Positions 1 to 9,019 of a stretch of 64,000 nt of DNA are shown here, in pieces. Each line of letters starts with the position of its first letter. Position 1 is the stretch's first letter. A program made the position numbers and the translations under genes. Below the pieces are notes generated by a model. That model was not told the DNA's origin. It saw only the letters and a program-made list of their open reading frames with translations, and did no database searches. The stretch lies in the NCBI RefSeq assembly GCF_002749975.1, contig NZ_PEIG01000014.1:62001-126000 (forward strand), in the 5' to 3' direction. Source of the DNA: Gloeocapsopsis sp. IPPAS B-1203. GTDB lineage: Bacteria; Cyanobacteriota; Cyanobacteriia; Cyanobacteriales; Chroococcidiopsidaceae.

Positions 1-823
1 AATTAAGTTGAGCGGCACGGCTTGGTGCAGCAAAAAACTGCTTTTCTAAAGCATTACGGATTTCGGGTTCTAATTTTAACCAACTGGCAATTTCTCCAAA
101 TTCTAAATCTTGAATTAAATCTTCAGCATAGCGTTCTAAATACTGACAAGTACGTAAAACAAGCATGGGAAAGTTAGCAATGATTCCTCGCATTGATGCA
201 TCTCTTAACGCAAATAGCAAACAGAGGTAATGTCGGCTCATGCTATCAGAAACTTCAAGTAGTGTATATGGATGCGCAAATAACTGTTGATACAACATTT
301 TATTCATTCGCATCACTCCTGTACCTCCAGGACCATATGCAATTCCACTTGTAGTGCGCCCAGTAATGTTTGCTGTGTTAGTCACTAATAATTTGCCAAA
401 CTTTAAACTACGCGATCGCAGCGCTGTATCAAGAAACCCAATACTTGTTAAATTAGCTCGTCTTAATGTACTTTGAAAGTGTTGTGTAACCGGAATTAAT
501 TTTTGCTTTCCGGTTGAACCACTTGTCGTATTAAAATACACGACAGGATCAGGTGTTAAAATATTCCTTTCACCTTGTGCCATGCGCTGGATATAAGGTT
601 CGTAGTTACTATATTCCCAAATCGGAATCCGCTGTTGAAACTGCTCGATAGTAGTAATGTTGTTGAACAAATACTCTTGTCCTAACTCAGTATTTTTATG
701 AAAATGTAAAAGATTAATTAAGAATTGCTCTTGCGAACTTAAAGCGTTGCGAGTTTTCTTAATAAAGATATTTTTTCGCTGTTGAGTAGCATATAACAAG
801 GCTTTTTGGACAAAGTTTGACAT
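1..823 (-). CDS. GH3 auxin-responsive-promoter family protein (acyl-adenylating enzyme), 3' end outside window
   Basis: The reverse strand stays open from an ATG at 823 to the window edge, giving about 274 residues of the N-terminal part of a protein; the rest lies beyond position 1. Near residue 100 it has the segment FNTTSGSTGKQKLIPVT, the phosphate-binding P-loop (A3 motif) of the ANL adenylating superfamily. The surrounding text (IPIWEYSNYEPYIQRM, TSGIAYGPGGTG) has the pattern of GH3 proteins. Known plant GH3 enzymes join amino acids to acyl acids such as auxin or jasmonate; bacterial homologues have no settled substrate. It is divergent from the cupin gene that starts 91 bases away, so the two may share a promoter region. 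The family call is good; the substrate is unknown. Confidence 0.85.
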   Translation of the reverse strand, partial: MSNFVQKALLYATQQRKNIFIKKTRNALSSQEQFLINLLHFHKNTELGQEYLFNNITTIEQFQQRIPIWEYSNYEPYIQRMAQGERNILTPDPVVYFNTTSGSTGKQKLIPVTQHFQSTLRRANLTSIGFLDTALRSRSLKFGKLLVTNTANITGRTTSGIAYGPGGTGVMRMNKMLYQQLFAHPYTLLEVSDSMSRHYLCLLFALRDASMRGIIANFPMLVLRTCQYLERYAEDLIQDLEFGEIASWLKLEPEIRNALEKQFFAAPSRAAQLN

Positions 824-913
824 ATAAGAACACACCTTAATAAAAAGCAACTATCGATCAACTACGGTTTTGGCATTATAGAGTAAAAAATAAATAAGTT
901 ATGAATTTGGCAA

Positions 914-1849
914 ATGGTCAAAGCACTTGATTCCATAGCAAGCGTTGATATTACTGAGATAACACCAGATATCTTTATCGAAAAGTATCAGAAAACAGGC
1001 ACGCCAGTTGTTATCACTGGTTTATTAACCACGATTGATTGGAATTTAGACTATCTATGCGAAAAATTAGGCAAGCAAACATTTTTGTTTAGGAATTACG
1101 GCAGTTCCAGGTATCAGCAAGATAAGCGGAATTGGAAAAATATTGGTAGTGGAGTGGCTTTGCAAAGTATGCCGTTTATCGAGTATGCCGAATTGTTACG
1201 CGATCGCACTGCGCATGAAAACGACATTTACTTAGGTAAATGTTCTTTAAAAGATACTATTCTGGCACAGACACCTGCATTAAAAGTTATTGGCAATCAA
1301 CTCGGTTTAACCAAGCCCGCGACTGATTTTAATTTATATATGGGACCTGGGGGACACATATCAGGTTTACACTATGACTCTGTAGACGGTACACTGATGC
1401 AGATGTATGGTGAGAAAAGAGTCGTGTTGTTTCCTCCTTCTCAGACATATAATCTCTATCCTTTTCCTGTTTATAATCATATACGCTACGGTTTAAAGTT
1501 ACGTTCTTGGTTCAGTCGCGTCTCACTCGCACAACCAGATTTTGAATTATTTCCCCGCTTTAAAATTGCACTTCAGCATAGATATGAAGTTATCCTTAAG
1601 CAAGGTGAAACGCTATATATTCCTATGTGCTGGTGGCATGATGTCACGGCATTAGGCGATGATATGGTGTGTTCGGTCAATCGATTTTGGCGTGTCTATC
1701 CTACATCACGAGTAATACGATCGTGGAATCGATGGCGTGCAGTTTGCGGGCACATTTTTGCATTACCACATATGTGTATGAGTTTTGCGATCGCACTTTC
1801 CGGCAGTGATAGAAAACAAAAACTTAGTAAGATTCTCCATAGATTGTAA
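914..1849 (+). CDS. JmjC-like cupin (Cupin_8) 2-oxoglutarate/Fe(II) oxygenase
   Basis: A 311-residue soluble protein. It has the GTPVVITG entry of the Cupin_8/JmjC-like family, an iron-binding HxD in HYDSVDG (about residues 154-156), the MQMYGEKRVVLFPPS strand, and a distal histidine in ETLYIPMCWWHDV. These are the facial-triad residues of 2-oxoglutarate-dependent Fe(II) oxygenases such as FIH-type hydroxylases, so an oxygenase that hydroxylates a protein or small molecule is likely. The upstream ATG at 901 is in another frame, so 914 is the natural start. It is divergent from the GH3 gene and followed by a gene relic. The substrate cannot be told from sequence. Confidence 0.8.
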   Translation: MVKALDSIASVDITEITPDIFIEKYQKTGTPVVITGLLTTIDWNLDYLCEKLGKQTFLFRNYGSSRYQQDKRNWKNIGSGVALQSMPFIEYAELLRDRTAHENDIYLGKCSLKDTILAQTPALKVIGNQLGLTKPATDFNLYMGPGGHISGLHYDSVDGTLMQMYGEKRVVLFPPSQTYNLYPFPVYNHIRYGLKLRSWFSRVSLAQPDFELFPRFKIALQHRYEVILKQGETLYIPMCWWHDVTALGDDMVCSVNRFWRVYPTSRVIRSWNRWRAVCGHIFALPHMCMSFAIALSGSDRKQKLSKILHRL

Positions 1850-1891
1850 AGTTCGATAAAGTTTGTCAAATTGCGTGAGGAATCGAAACTT

Positions 1892-2060
1892 ATGAACCTA
1901 TTCACTATTTCCGTCGCAGTCGCTTGTTTTATTGTGACGTTTGTCTTAGCAAGTTTGGCGGAACACTAGCTGCATCAGTTGATGCACATCAACGCCATCG
2001 AGAGTATCACCGTTGCAATGAAGAACAAGGCGTCATCTGGGAATACGGAAACACCAGCAT
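1892..2060 (+). pseudogene. Relic of a sterol desaturase / fatty acid hydroxylase-family gene
   Basis: From ATG 1892 one frame reads a hydrophobic helix (MNLFTISVAVACFIVTFVL) and then LASLAEH, a TAG stop at 1967, and LHQLMH. Moving to the frame of 1924 at about 1987, the reading continues HQRHREYHRCNEEQGVIWEY. Joined, this matches my recollection of the N-terminal pattern of small cyanobacterial sterol-desaturase-family proteins: AEYxLHRLMH, then HxxHHRxNxGQGVxWEF. The rest of the histidine-rich enzyme is missing. One stop, one frame change and a truncation point to decay rather than sequencing error. The 72-residue open frame from TTG 1924 is therefore probably not a working gene. Confidence 0.6.
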
Positions 2061-2493
2061 ATACAAGTACACCATCACGCCAATACCTATTCTCAATAAG
2101 CTGCTGGCAACTGAGAAAATAATAATCTCAATCAAAAAGTAGGTGTCGCTAGCAGTGAGTCGTTACTGATCGGTGCAGTTAACCTCGGTTAATTCTTTTT
2201 GCCATAACCTTAAGCTCATGCATGAATTCTAATGAAGCTTAATAATACTAATTGTTAGGTAAGTCTTAAGCTTGGTAAATTTCAAAACTTTTAAGTATTT
2301 TCACTGCGTTTTTGTACTTTTTCATCAGTTAAAATACAGGCTACGCATCTTTTTTAGACTATAAAACACATATCAATAGAATAGTATTCATTTATAAAAA
2401 ATGTATCATGAATTATCTGTCGTATTCAGGTAATAAATTAAACATTTTGTCTTTTTTGAGTTTTCACTTTATTTAAAAAATAATAAATAAAAT
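2061..2493. other. AT-rich intergenic region without recognisable gene
   Basis: This stretch between the desaturase relic and the GGDEF-EAL gene is strongly AT-rich and has no convincing coding frame on either strand. No clear ribosome binding site precedes the ATG at 2494. It probably holds the promoter and leader of the signalling gene, but I cannot assign boxes. Confidence 0.5.
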
Positions 2494-4224
2494 ATGAGTA
2501 TAATCGCAAAACTGCGTCATCCTAGCCTTCAGTTGTATTCATTTTTGTCGCGTTTTTCACTGCTAAAAAGCTACAAAGGAAAAATTATGATTGTTGCCTT
2601 TGTAGGCACTCATATACCTCTTTTAAGTTTACTCATATATTTTATTAGCACAACATCTTTTCCTTTTCAATTGAAGCTGCGTATTATCATTATTGCTCTA
2701 TTAGCTACTTTGATAGGTACAGCCCTAACACTCTATGCACTGCATAATCTACTAGCACCAATATCACTCACCTTTCTAGGATTAAGAAAATACTTACTTT
2801 ACAAACAACTGCCAAACTTGCCCACGGAATTTACTGATGAAGCAGGAATTCTCATGGCAGATACAGTCCACACAATCAAAAAACTCGACCAAGTAATTGA
2901 TTACATGGCAAGCTACGACGATTTAACAGGTTTGCCAAACCGAGATTTATTTCGCGATCGCCTGCAACAGGCTGTATCGCAAGCCCACGATAGCCACCAA
3001 ACGTTGGCAGTGATGTTCCTCAGCTTGAATCGTCTCAAAAGAATTAATGATACTTTGGGATATCATGCTGGAGATGTGCTATTGAGAAGTGCGGCTCAAA
3101 GATTTACTAATTGCATAAATGACAACAACATTTTGGCACGCGTTGGTAGCAACACATTTGCGATTGTGCAAACTCGTTTTCGCACTGTTGACGATATCGT
3201 TAACTTAGCTGAAAAAATTTGTGACACCGTTGCTAAGCCGTTCGCGATTGATAATCATGAGATTACTACTGGTGCTAGTGTAGGAATCGCGATTTATCCT
3301 AGTGATACGACAAATATCGATCATCTTGTCGGGTATGCAGATACAGCAATGCATCAAGCACAAAGACAAGAATTAAATAATTATCATTTTTATTCAACTG
3401 ATCTCAACAGTAGTTTGCAAGAACGGCTAGCTTTAGAAAATGAACTATATTATGCACTGGATCGTGGTGAACTTTTACTACACTACCAACCCCAAGTTTC
3501 TCTACACAGTGGACGCATAATTGGTGTTGAAACTCTCATTCGCTGGCAAAATCCGGCAAGAGGGTTAGTCTCTCCTGCAAAGTTTATTCCCATTGCGGAA
3601 GAAACAGGTTTAATTGTTCCAATTGGTGAATGGGTTCTCCGTACAGCTTGCGCCCAAAGCCTGACATGGCAAGCACAAGGGTTTCCCTCATTGAAAATTG
3701 CAGTTAATTTATCAGCGCGTCAATTCAAGCAACAAAACCTTGTCCAAACAGTGAATCAAGTTTTAGAGACAACAGGTCTAGATCCACATTATCTTGAACT
3801 TGAATTAACTGAAAGCCTGATGATAGACAACATCCAACAATCTATCAATATCATGCAACAATTGCATAATATGGGAATTGTACTTTCGGTTGATGACTTT
3901 GGAACAGGTTATTCCTCTTTAAATTACCTCAAACGATTTCCGATTCATACCCTAAAAATTGATCAGTCTTTTGTCCGTGACTTAGTAGTAGACTCTGACG
4001 ATGCCGCGATCGTTGATGCAATTATTTCTCTAGCCCATAGTCTTAATTTAAGTGTTATTGCCGAAGGTGTCGAAAGTCAGGAGCAGCTAACCTACTTACA
4101 AAACAAAGGTTGTGACGAAATACAAGGCTACTACTTTAGCCGTCCACTCCCTGCTCATACCTTCACCCAACTGCTAGAAGAAGGTAAAGCCCTGAATAAT
4201 ATTACATTACTTGACGTTACTTAA
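2494..4224 (+). CDS. Membrane GGDEF-EAL protein, probable c-di-GMP phosphodiesterase
   Basis: 576 residues. Two hydrophobic segments lie in the first about 90 residues, followed by a short linker, a GGDEF domain from about residue 140 (YDDLTGLPNRDLF) and an EAL domain from about residue 325. The cyclase motif is GSNTF (218-222) instead of GGDEF, so diguanylate cyclase activity is unlikely. The EAL domain looks complete: ETL at 346-348, NLSARQF, LELTES, DDFGTGYSS, LKIDQSF, AEGVES and QGYYFS keep the metal-binding and catalytic residues. I infer an inner-membrane c-di-GMP phosphodiesterase with a regulatory GGDEF remnant. It stands alone on its strand with the carotenoid isomerase convergent six bases away. 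The exopolysaccharide locus in the same window contains a degenerate EAL domain that could read the same signal. Confidence 0.9.
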   Translation: MSIIAKLRHPSLQLYSFLSRFSLLKSYKGKIMIVAFVGTHIPLLSLLIYFISTTSFPFQLKLRIIIIALLATLIGTALTLYALHNLLAPISLTFLGLRKYLLYKQLPNLPTEFTDEAGILMADTVHTIKKLDQVIDYMASYDDLTGLPNRDLFRDRLQQAVSQAHDSHQTLAVMFLSLNRLKRINDTLGYHAGDVLLRSAAQRFTNCINDNNILARVGSNTFAIVQTRFRTVDDIVNLAEKICDTVAKPFAIDNHEITTGASVGIAIYPSDTTNIDHLVGYADTAMHQAQRQELNNYHFYSTDLNSSLQERLALENELYYALDRGELLLHYQPQVSLHSGRIIGVETLIRWQNPARGLVSPAKFIPIAEETGLIVPIGEWVLRTACAQSLTWQAQGFPSLKIAVNLSARQFKQQNLVQTVNQVLETTGLDPHYLELELTESLMIDNIQQSINIMQQLHNMGIVLSVDDFGTGYSSLNYLKRFPIHTLKIDQSFVRDLVVDSDDAAIVDAIISLAHSLNLSVIAEGVESQEQLTYLQNKGCDEIQGYYFSRPLPAHTFTQLLEEGKALNNITLLDVT

Positions 4225-4229
4225 TGCTC

Positions 4230-5758
4230 TTACAAACCTAAATCTACTGCTACCCGATGTGCACACGCAAATCCTGAAAATGCTACTGCGTTTAAACCTT
4301 GTCCAGGAAAGGTACTATCACCAACACAGTAAAGACCAGAAATTGCAGTACGATTAAAGGGCATTCCTAACAACCCCCGTAACCTACGTTGTGGTATGGG
4401 GCCATAGGTACCGTCATTGCGATTGAGAAAACGCCGGTGAGTGCGTGGCGTGCCTACCTCCATGTAATCTAATCCTGCATCTAACCCAGGGAAGATTTTT
4501 TCTAGTCGTTCAATAACACGTCCTGCTGCTGCTTCTTTCTTTTGTTCGTACTCACTTGATGAAAGTGCTTGCCAAGCATCTACCCAACTCGGTGTAAAGG
4601 CATGAACAATGTGATAACCAGCAGGTGCTAAATCAGGATCGAGTAAAGTTGGAATGGAAACGAAGAGCGTTCCTTCAGGATCTGCCATTTTTTGCCAATC
4701 TTCTAACACAATATGATGACATTCAGTACCGATAGGTAAAACATCAGCTTGCACACCTAAATGTAAACTTAAGAAACTAGGCGACTTTTGATATCTTTGC
4801 TGCCATTTACGTTCTGCTACTGGCATATCAGATGCGGGAAGTAGCTTCTCAAAAGTATCCCAGCGTGTTGCGTTAGAGATAATTCGCTTAGCATAGTAAG
4901 TCTTACCCGAAGCTAACTCAACGCCAATGGCGCGATCGCCATCTAGTAAAATTTACTAACCCGTGCTTTGTATTGAATTTCTCCACCTGCTTTTTCTAAT
5001 CCTGCCACCAGTTTTTGAGCGATTTGACCTACACCACCTTTGGGGTAATTGATTCCGCCATAATGCCGATCGGAAAATACCATTCCTGCGTTGATCATAG
5101 GCGTTAAATTTGCAGGAACCACCGACCAACAATAGCACTCTATGTCAATAAATTGGAGTAATTCTGGATCTTTAATGTAGCGCCGCGCTATGTCTCCAAC
5201 ATTTTTTGGTAAATATTTGACTAATCCTAAGCAAGCAAGAGGATGCTGAAAAAAGACTCTCGTTAAATATCGAGGTTCTTCCAGCGATAATAATTCCATC
5301 GAGTTGAGACAGTTGAAAACTTTCCAGCACTCATCATAGAATTGACGCATTCCTTGCCTCTCATGCGGAAAGATATTTCCTAGCTCTTGCAAGAATTTCT
5401 CATAATTTTTGTGAACTTTCAGTTCAATGCCCTTGGGCAAATGATAGTGAATCTGCACAGGGTCGGCAATTGTTTCTAGTTTGACATCAACCGCTTCTAG
5501 AGCTTTTGTGAGTAGATTAGTTGTACCTTGAGTCCCAAAGCCAAAAATCATCGAAGCCCCAACATCAAAGCGATAGCCTTCTCTTTCAAAGTATCCTGAA
5601 CTACCGCCAGGAATCGTATAGCTCTCAAGAACGAGAACCTTGGCACCTTTTGCTGCTAACTGAGTTGCACTCACTAGTCCGCCAATACCAGAACCTATAA
5701 TGATGGCGTCGAAGCACAGGTGAGCATTTGGATGCGATCGCGAAGAATTAGCAAGCAT
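4230..5758 (-). pseudogene. crtH: Carotenoid isomerase (CrtH/CrtISO type) interrupted by a single-base frameshift
   Basis: Two adjoining reverse-strand frames together make a full CrtH-like protein: residues 1-271 from ATG 5758, then a second frame ending at 4230. The first part has the FAD-binding IIIGSGIGGLVSATQLAAKGAKVLVLE and the CrtISO-type GGSSGYFEREGYRFDVG; the second ends with the flavoprotein C-terminus [22 protein letters not shown]. The frames break in a short A/T run at 4948-4954. Restoring one T there rejoins [16 protein letters not shown] and gives about 509 residues, the usual family length. The enzyme converts poly-cis lycopene to all-trans lycopene. Nothing else in the gene is damaged, so this is either a very recent mutation or a sequencing/assembly error. 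Confidence 0.85.
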
Positions 5759-6246
5759 GAAGATATTAGGTTACAAGAATTCTCGAAATATAGTGTAACG
5801 CTTCTTGCGATCGCTCAGCACTAGTGACTAAAGGGTGAGCCTATAAAAAAAATAGGGATCAGTCTGCTACTGCTGACTAACCCCGTCTGCCGATCTTTAA
5901 AGAGAGGAGAACACTAAATGTCAATATAAACTTGATTGATAAATCTTGTCAATAGCTAATGCAAATTATTTTCAACAAACTGCAAGAACTCTTCTGTTGA
6001 ATTGGCAATCAAAGTTACTCAAAGACTGGGAACACCAGAACTTGGGAACGTAAAAAGAATATCTCCCTGTCTCCAAAAATAAACTTAATGTTGAACGACT
6101 GACACCAATTTAAAAAATAGTTGCAACAAATCACAATTCTCCTCTGGTTCCCAATAGGTAGCAACCTGAAAGCAAAATGGCATGACAACCTCCCAAGCCG
6201 CGTTGGAAGAGAGTATGATGATGCAGACCAGTAATCTGATGAGACT
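5759..6246. other. Intergenic region; strong ribosome-binding site followed by a 3-codon ORF
   Basis: No supportable gene is present. At about 5898-5905 there is a purine-rich AGAGAGGAG typical of a strong ribosome-binding site, but the ATG that follows (about 5918) is stopped after three codons. It could be a leader peptide or the remnant of a lost gene. The 65-residue reverse frame over 6085-6282 has no family features, and it overlaps the upp start. Confidence 0.4.
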
Positions 6247-6897
6247 ATGACGCTGCAGTTGCGTGTTTACGTTCCACCCCACCCATTAATTCAGCATTGG
6301 CTAGGCGTTGCTCGTGATGCTGCTACGCCTTCAGTTCTCTTTAAAAGTGCTATGACAGAATTAGGGCGCTGGTTAACTTATGAAGCAGTAAGAGACTGGC
6401 TACCCACGCAAGACGTAACTATAGACACGCCTTTGGCGAGTGCACCTGCAACTTTAGTTAATCCTGAAGCACCGATCGCTGTTGTTCCTGTTTTACGCGC
6501 TGGATTAGCTTTACTAGAAGGGGCGCAAACACTGCTACCTTTAGCATCAGTTTATCACCTGGGCTTAGTCCGCGACGAAAAAACACTACAAGCAAGTTGC
6601 TACCTGAATAAACTCCCTGAACGGTTCGCGCCAGAGACACGAGTTTTAATCACTGAGCCAATGTTAGCAACAGGTGGCTCAATTATGATGACGTTAGCAG
6701 AATTAGAAAAACGGGGAGTTGATCCGAGTTTGACGCGGATCATTTCAGTTGTTGTCGCTCCTCCAGCACTACAAAAAATAGGTGGAGCTTATCCAGGTTT
6801 AGTGATTTATACGGCAACAATTGATGAAATGGTTAACGAAGACGGATTTATTGTTCCTGGTTTAGGAGATGCGGGCGATCGCACTTTTGGTACTTAA
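6247..6897 (+). CDS. upp: Uracil phosphoribosyltransferase
   Basis: 216 residues, the normal length. It joins uracil to PRPP to form UMP in the pyrimidine salvage pathway in the cytoplasm. The PRPP-binding loop reads EPMLATGGSIMMTL (DPMLATGGS in most family members, so the first Asp is Glu here). VPVLRAGLALLEG and the uracil-binding C-terminal IVPGLGDAGDRTFGT are present. It is a single gene with noncoding DNA on both sides. Confidence 0.95.
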   Translation: MTLQLRVYVPPHPLIQHWLGVARDAATPSVLFKSAMTELGRWLTYEAVRDWLPTQDVTIDTPLASAPATLVNPEAPIAVVPVLRAGLALLEGAQTLLPLASVYHLGLVRDEKTLQASCYLNKLPERFAPETRVLITEPMLATGGSIMMTLAELEKRGVDPSLTRIISVVVAPPALQKIGGAYPGLVIYTATIDEMVNEDGFIVPGLGDAGDRTFGT

Positions 6898-7070
6898 GAT
6901 TAAGCTCTCGGCAATAAGCTTAATCACCTACCATTTGAATAAGATGAACTAAGCAGCCGGAGTATAACGATAGTTACTTCATAAAGTCTACAATTTTGTT
7001 AATTGGGGAAAATCAATAACAAGCAACTGAGCACCAGGTGACAGTGTATTCCCAAAAGGCGGTAATTAAT

Positions 7071-7412
7071 ATGAATCAACGTGATGGCTTTGCCAGTGGT
7101 TTTTTAACTGGCACAATTGTTGGAGGGATTGTAGGTGGTGTTATCGGAGCTTTACTAGCTTCCCAAAATACTAATTATGAAGCAACAGGCGATCTTCCCG
7201 AAAAGCGCAACTCGAAATCATCCGACAATAATAGACTGAAGCGACGCCCACTCAAAGCAGCATACTCGGATCAGAGTATTGAAACTGCACGGCGCAGTTT
7301 AGAAGACAAAATTGCTCAACTCAACGAAACGATTGATGAAGTTCGATTGACACTAGGACAAGTTAATGGCAATCAACCAGATAGCGATCGCTCGGTGTCT
7401 CAGGATTCCTAG
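7071..7412 (+). CDS. Small YtxH-like membrane-anchored protein
   Basis: About 113 residues from the ATG at 7071. This start is chosen over the GTG at 7038 because AAAGGCGG precedes it at ribosome-binding distance and the protein then begins with the hydrophobic glycine-rich anchor FASGFLTGTIVGGIVGGVIGALLAS. A charged linker and a helical segment, probably coiled coil (ETARRSLEDKIAQLNETIDEVRLTLGQV), follow. This architecture matches YtxH-domain proteins, small membrane-anchored proteins often linked to stress. No enzyme motif is seen. It lies upstream of the YggT gene on the same strand, separated by 127 bases. Confidence 0.7.
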   Translation: MNQRDGFASGFLTGTIVGGIVGGVIGALLASQNTNYEATGDLPEKRNSKSSDNNRLKRRPLKAAYSDQSIETARRSLEDKIAQLNETIDEVRLTLGQVNGNQPDSDRSVSQDS

Positions 7413-7539
7413 CACACGACCTGCGGTTAATGTCAATGACTTTGCAGATCTTTCTTGTTAAAGATCCCAAAAGCGTTAATATCGGCTAAATTAAAATCAT
7501 TCTTGGTTTAAATGCAATTTAGTAACTGACTTCCTATCT

Positions 7540-7821
7540 ATGAGTTCCATTTACTTACTGACAAGTACACTCGTTACATTCATCACCATTTACACCTACA
7601 TCTTAATCATTCGGGTGCTGCTCACTTGGTTTCCTAACATTGATTGGTATTCGCAACCTTTTGCGGCAATTAGCCAGATTACTGACCCTTATTTAAATCT
7701 ATTTCGCTCGTTCATTCCTCCATTAGGAGGAATCGATATCTCACCGATCTTGGCTATTTTGCTATTACAAGTAGCAGGTGGTCTAATCGGTGGCTTACCA
7801 GGAGCTTTTGCTTACTACTAA
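7540..7821 (+). CDS. YggT family (Ycf19-type) membrane protein
   Basis: 93 residues with two hydrophobic helices separated by the family signature RVLLTWFPNIDWYSQPFAAISQITDPYLNLFRSFIPPLGGIDISP. YggT/Ycf19 proteins occur in bacteria, cyanobacteria and chloroplasts. Plant and cyanobacterial members (the CCB3 group) are tied to cytochrome b6 heme attachment or nucleoid/thylakoid functions; which applies here is unknown. The length and both helices match the family, so the gene looks intact. Confidence 0.9.
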   Translation: MSSIYLLTSTLVTFITIYTYILIIRVLLTWFPNIDWYSQPFAAISQITDPYLNLFRSFIPPLGGIDISPILAILLLQVAGGLIGGLPGAFAYY

Positions 7822-7835
7822 ACCAATAATCTAAC

Positions 7836-8264
7836 TTATCGTCGAACTTGACCACTAAAACCGGCTGCTTTAAACTGCTTTAACTTTAAAGGAGTAGGTT
7901 GATTAGCCGGTACAGAAATCCTTAGCTCAAAATCGCTGGTACCTGGTGGTAATTCAGCAATAGAACCTAAGCGAGTACGATTTTGCATGACGGGTTCGTT
8001 GTTGGCATCGTAAATTCTGCCAAAAATATCAGCATCGTATACTGGTTTGTTAGAAGCATTTTCAGCTTTACCAGTCACAATAAAGCAGTTTGCTGCCATT
8101 GTAGTCCCACTTGTTACTGCTCCCTCGGAGAGTTCTTGGGGACACTCGTGATAATTGACATTAGTAAGTTTGATTTGGGTGAGTGCTAACGCTGGGGGAC
8201 TCCATAAAAAAGTTATCAGCCCCATAAAGCAAGTGACGAGAATGACAGTAAAACCGCGATACAT
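7836..8264 (-). CDS. Exported hypothetical protein with FxLYD-like beta domain
   Basis: About 142 residues from ATG 8264, which opens a signal-peptide-like segment (MYRGFTVILVTCFMGLITFLWSPPALA). The longer frame from 8330 would bury this signal, so the shorter start is preferred. The mature part is beta-rich: NCFIVTGKAENASNKPVYDADIFGRIYDANNEP followed by LPPGTSDFELRISVP. This is the pattern of FxLYD-type domains that recur in exported proteins, but the match is only by eye. Two cysteines (NYHECP and ANCF) could form a disulfide. It is convergent with yggT and divergent from the next gene. Confidence 0.65.
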   Translation of the reverse strand: MYRGFTVILVTCFMGLITFLWSPPALALTQIKLTNVNYHECPQELSEGAVTSGTTMAANCFIVTGKAENASNKPVYDADIFGRIYDANNEPVMQNRTRLGSIAELPPGTSDFELRISVPANQPTPLKLKQFKAAGFSGQVRR

Positions 8265-8394
8265 AGACAAAGATAGAAAAACATTAATTGTTACCAACCT
8301 CAGCTTAAGCTGAGTTTTTTGTAGGGACAAGCATTTTTAGAAGTTTTGTATTCAACTTTATATCGTAGAATAAAGAATCGGGACTTAACTTGCT

Positions 8395-9003
8395 ATGAAC
8401 CCTACGGAGATTGAAGCTACCCTGCAAGCGGCATTTCAAAACTGCGAAAAGGCTGGCTGCGCTCTGACGGAGCAACAAAAAGAAATTATAATTCAAGCGA
8501 TCGCACATCAGCATTCACTCGAAAATACAGATAGTGCTTCGACAAATCCACTTGCGGAACTCACTACAGAAGAACGTCGTAGTTTTTGGGAATATATTAA
8601 ACAACAGCAACAGCAAGATCGTGATTGGAAAATTCAACTGTTGAATGATTGGTTCATGAGCCGTGATTCTGGAAAAGTGCAGTTTATTCGCGATCGCTAC
8701 GGCTTGCAATGGTTAAATCGCATCAAACCAGTTCACATTGCCGAATATGCAGATGAGACAGAAGATGCTTTGAGACTCAAAGTTGGCGATCGTATTGAAG
8801 TCTCAAATGGCTTGTGGGAATGGGTGCAAGAAACAGGACCTTGTCAGCGAGAGTGGTATAGTTGTACTGTGCTTCAAATTAAGGAAGCCGATGATGGCAA
8901 TAACACAACAAGCTGTATTGTTCGCTTAAGCAATGGTGCAGAATACGAAATTCAAGGCATATACAGCTGGAACCGTTATAATTGGCGTTGGATGTCAGAA
9001 TAA
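8395..9003 (+). CDS. Conserved cyanobacterial hypothetical protein
   Basis: 202 residues, soluble, with no membrane segment. The N-terminal half is helical (TEIEATLQAAFQNCEKAGCALTEQQKEIIIQAI, then LTTEERRSFWEYIKQQ). The C-terminal half is a tryptophan-rich beta module (VGDRIEVSNGLWEWVQETGPCQREWYSCTVLQI, then GAEYEIQGIYSWNRYNWRWM), which resembles an SH3-like fold by eye. I do not recognise a functional family. HIP1 sites lie inside the gene and codon use is like its neighbours, so it looks native. Confidence 0.7.
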   Translation: MNPTEIEATLQAAFQNCEKAGCALTEQQKEIIIQAIAHQHSLENTDSASTNPLAELTTEERRSFWEYIKQQQQQDRDWKIQLLNDWFMSRDSGKVQFIRDRYGLQWLNRIKPVHIAEYADETEDALRLKVGDRIEVSNGLWEWVQETGPCQREWYSCTVLQIKEADDGNNTTSCIVRLSNGAEYEIQGIYSWNRYNWRWMSE

Positions 9004-9019
9004 ACTTGACGTTGCAACT

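Noticed and set aside
6085-6282. 65-residue reverse frame overlapping the upp start
   Set aside because: No ribosome-binding site or family pattern, and it overlaps a certain gene on the other strand.
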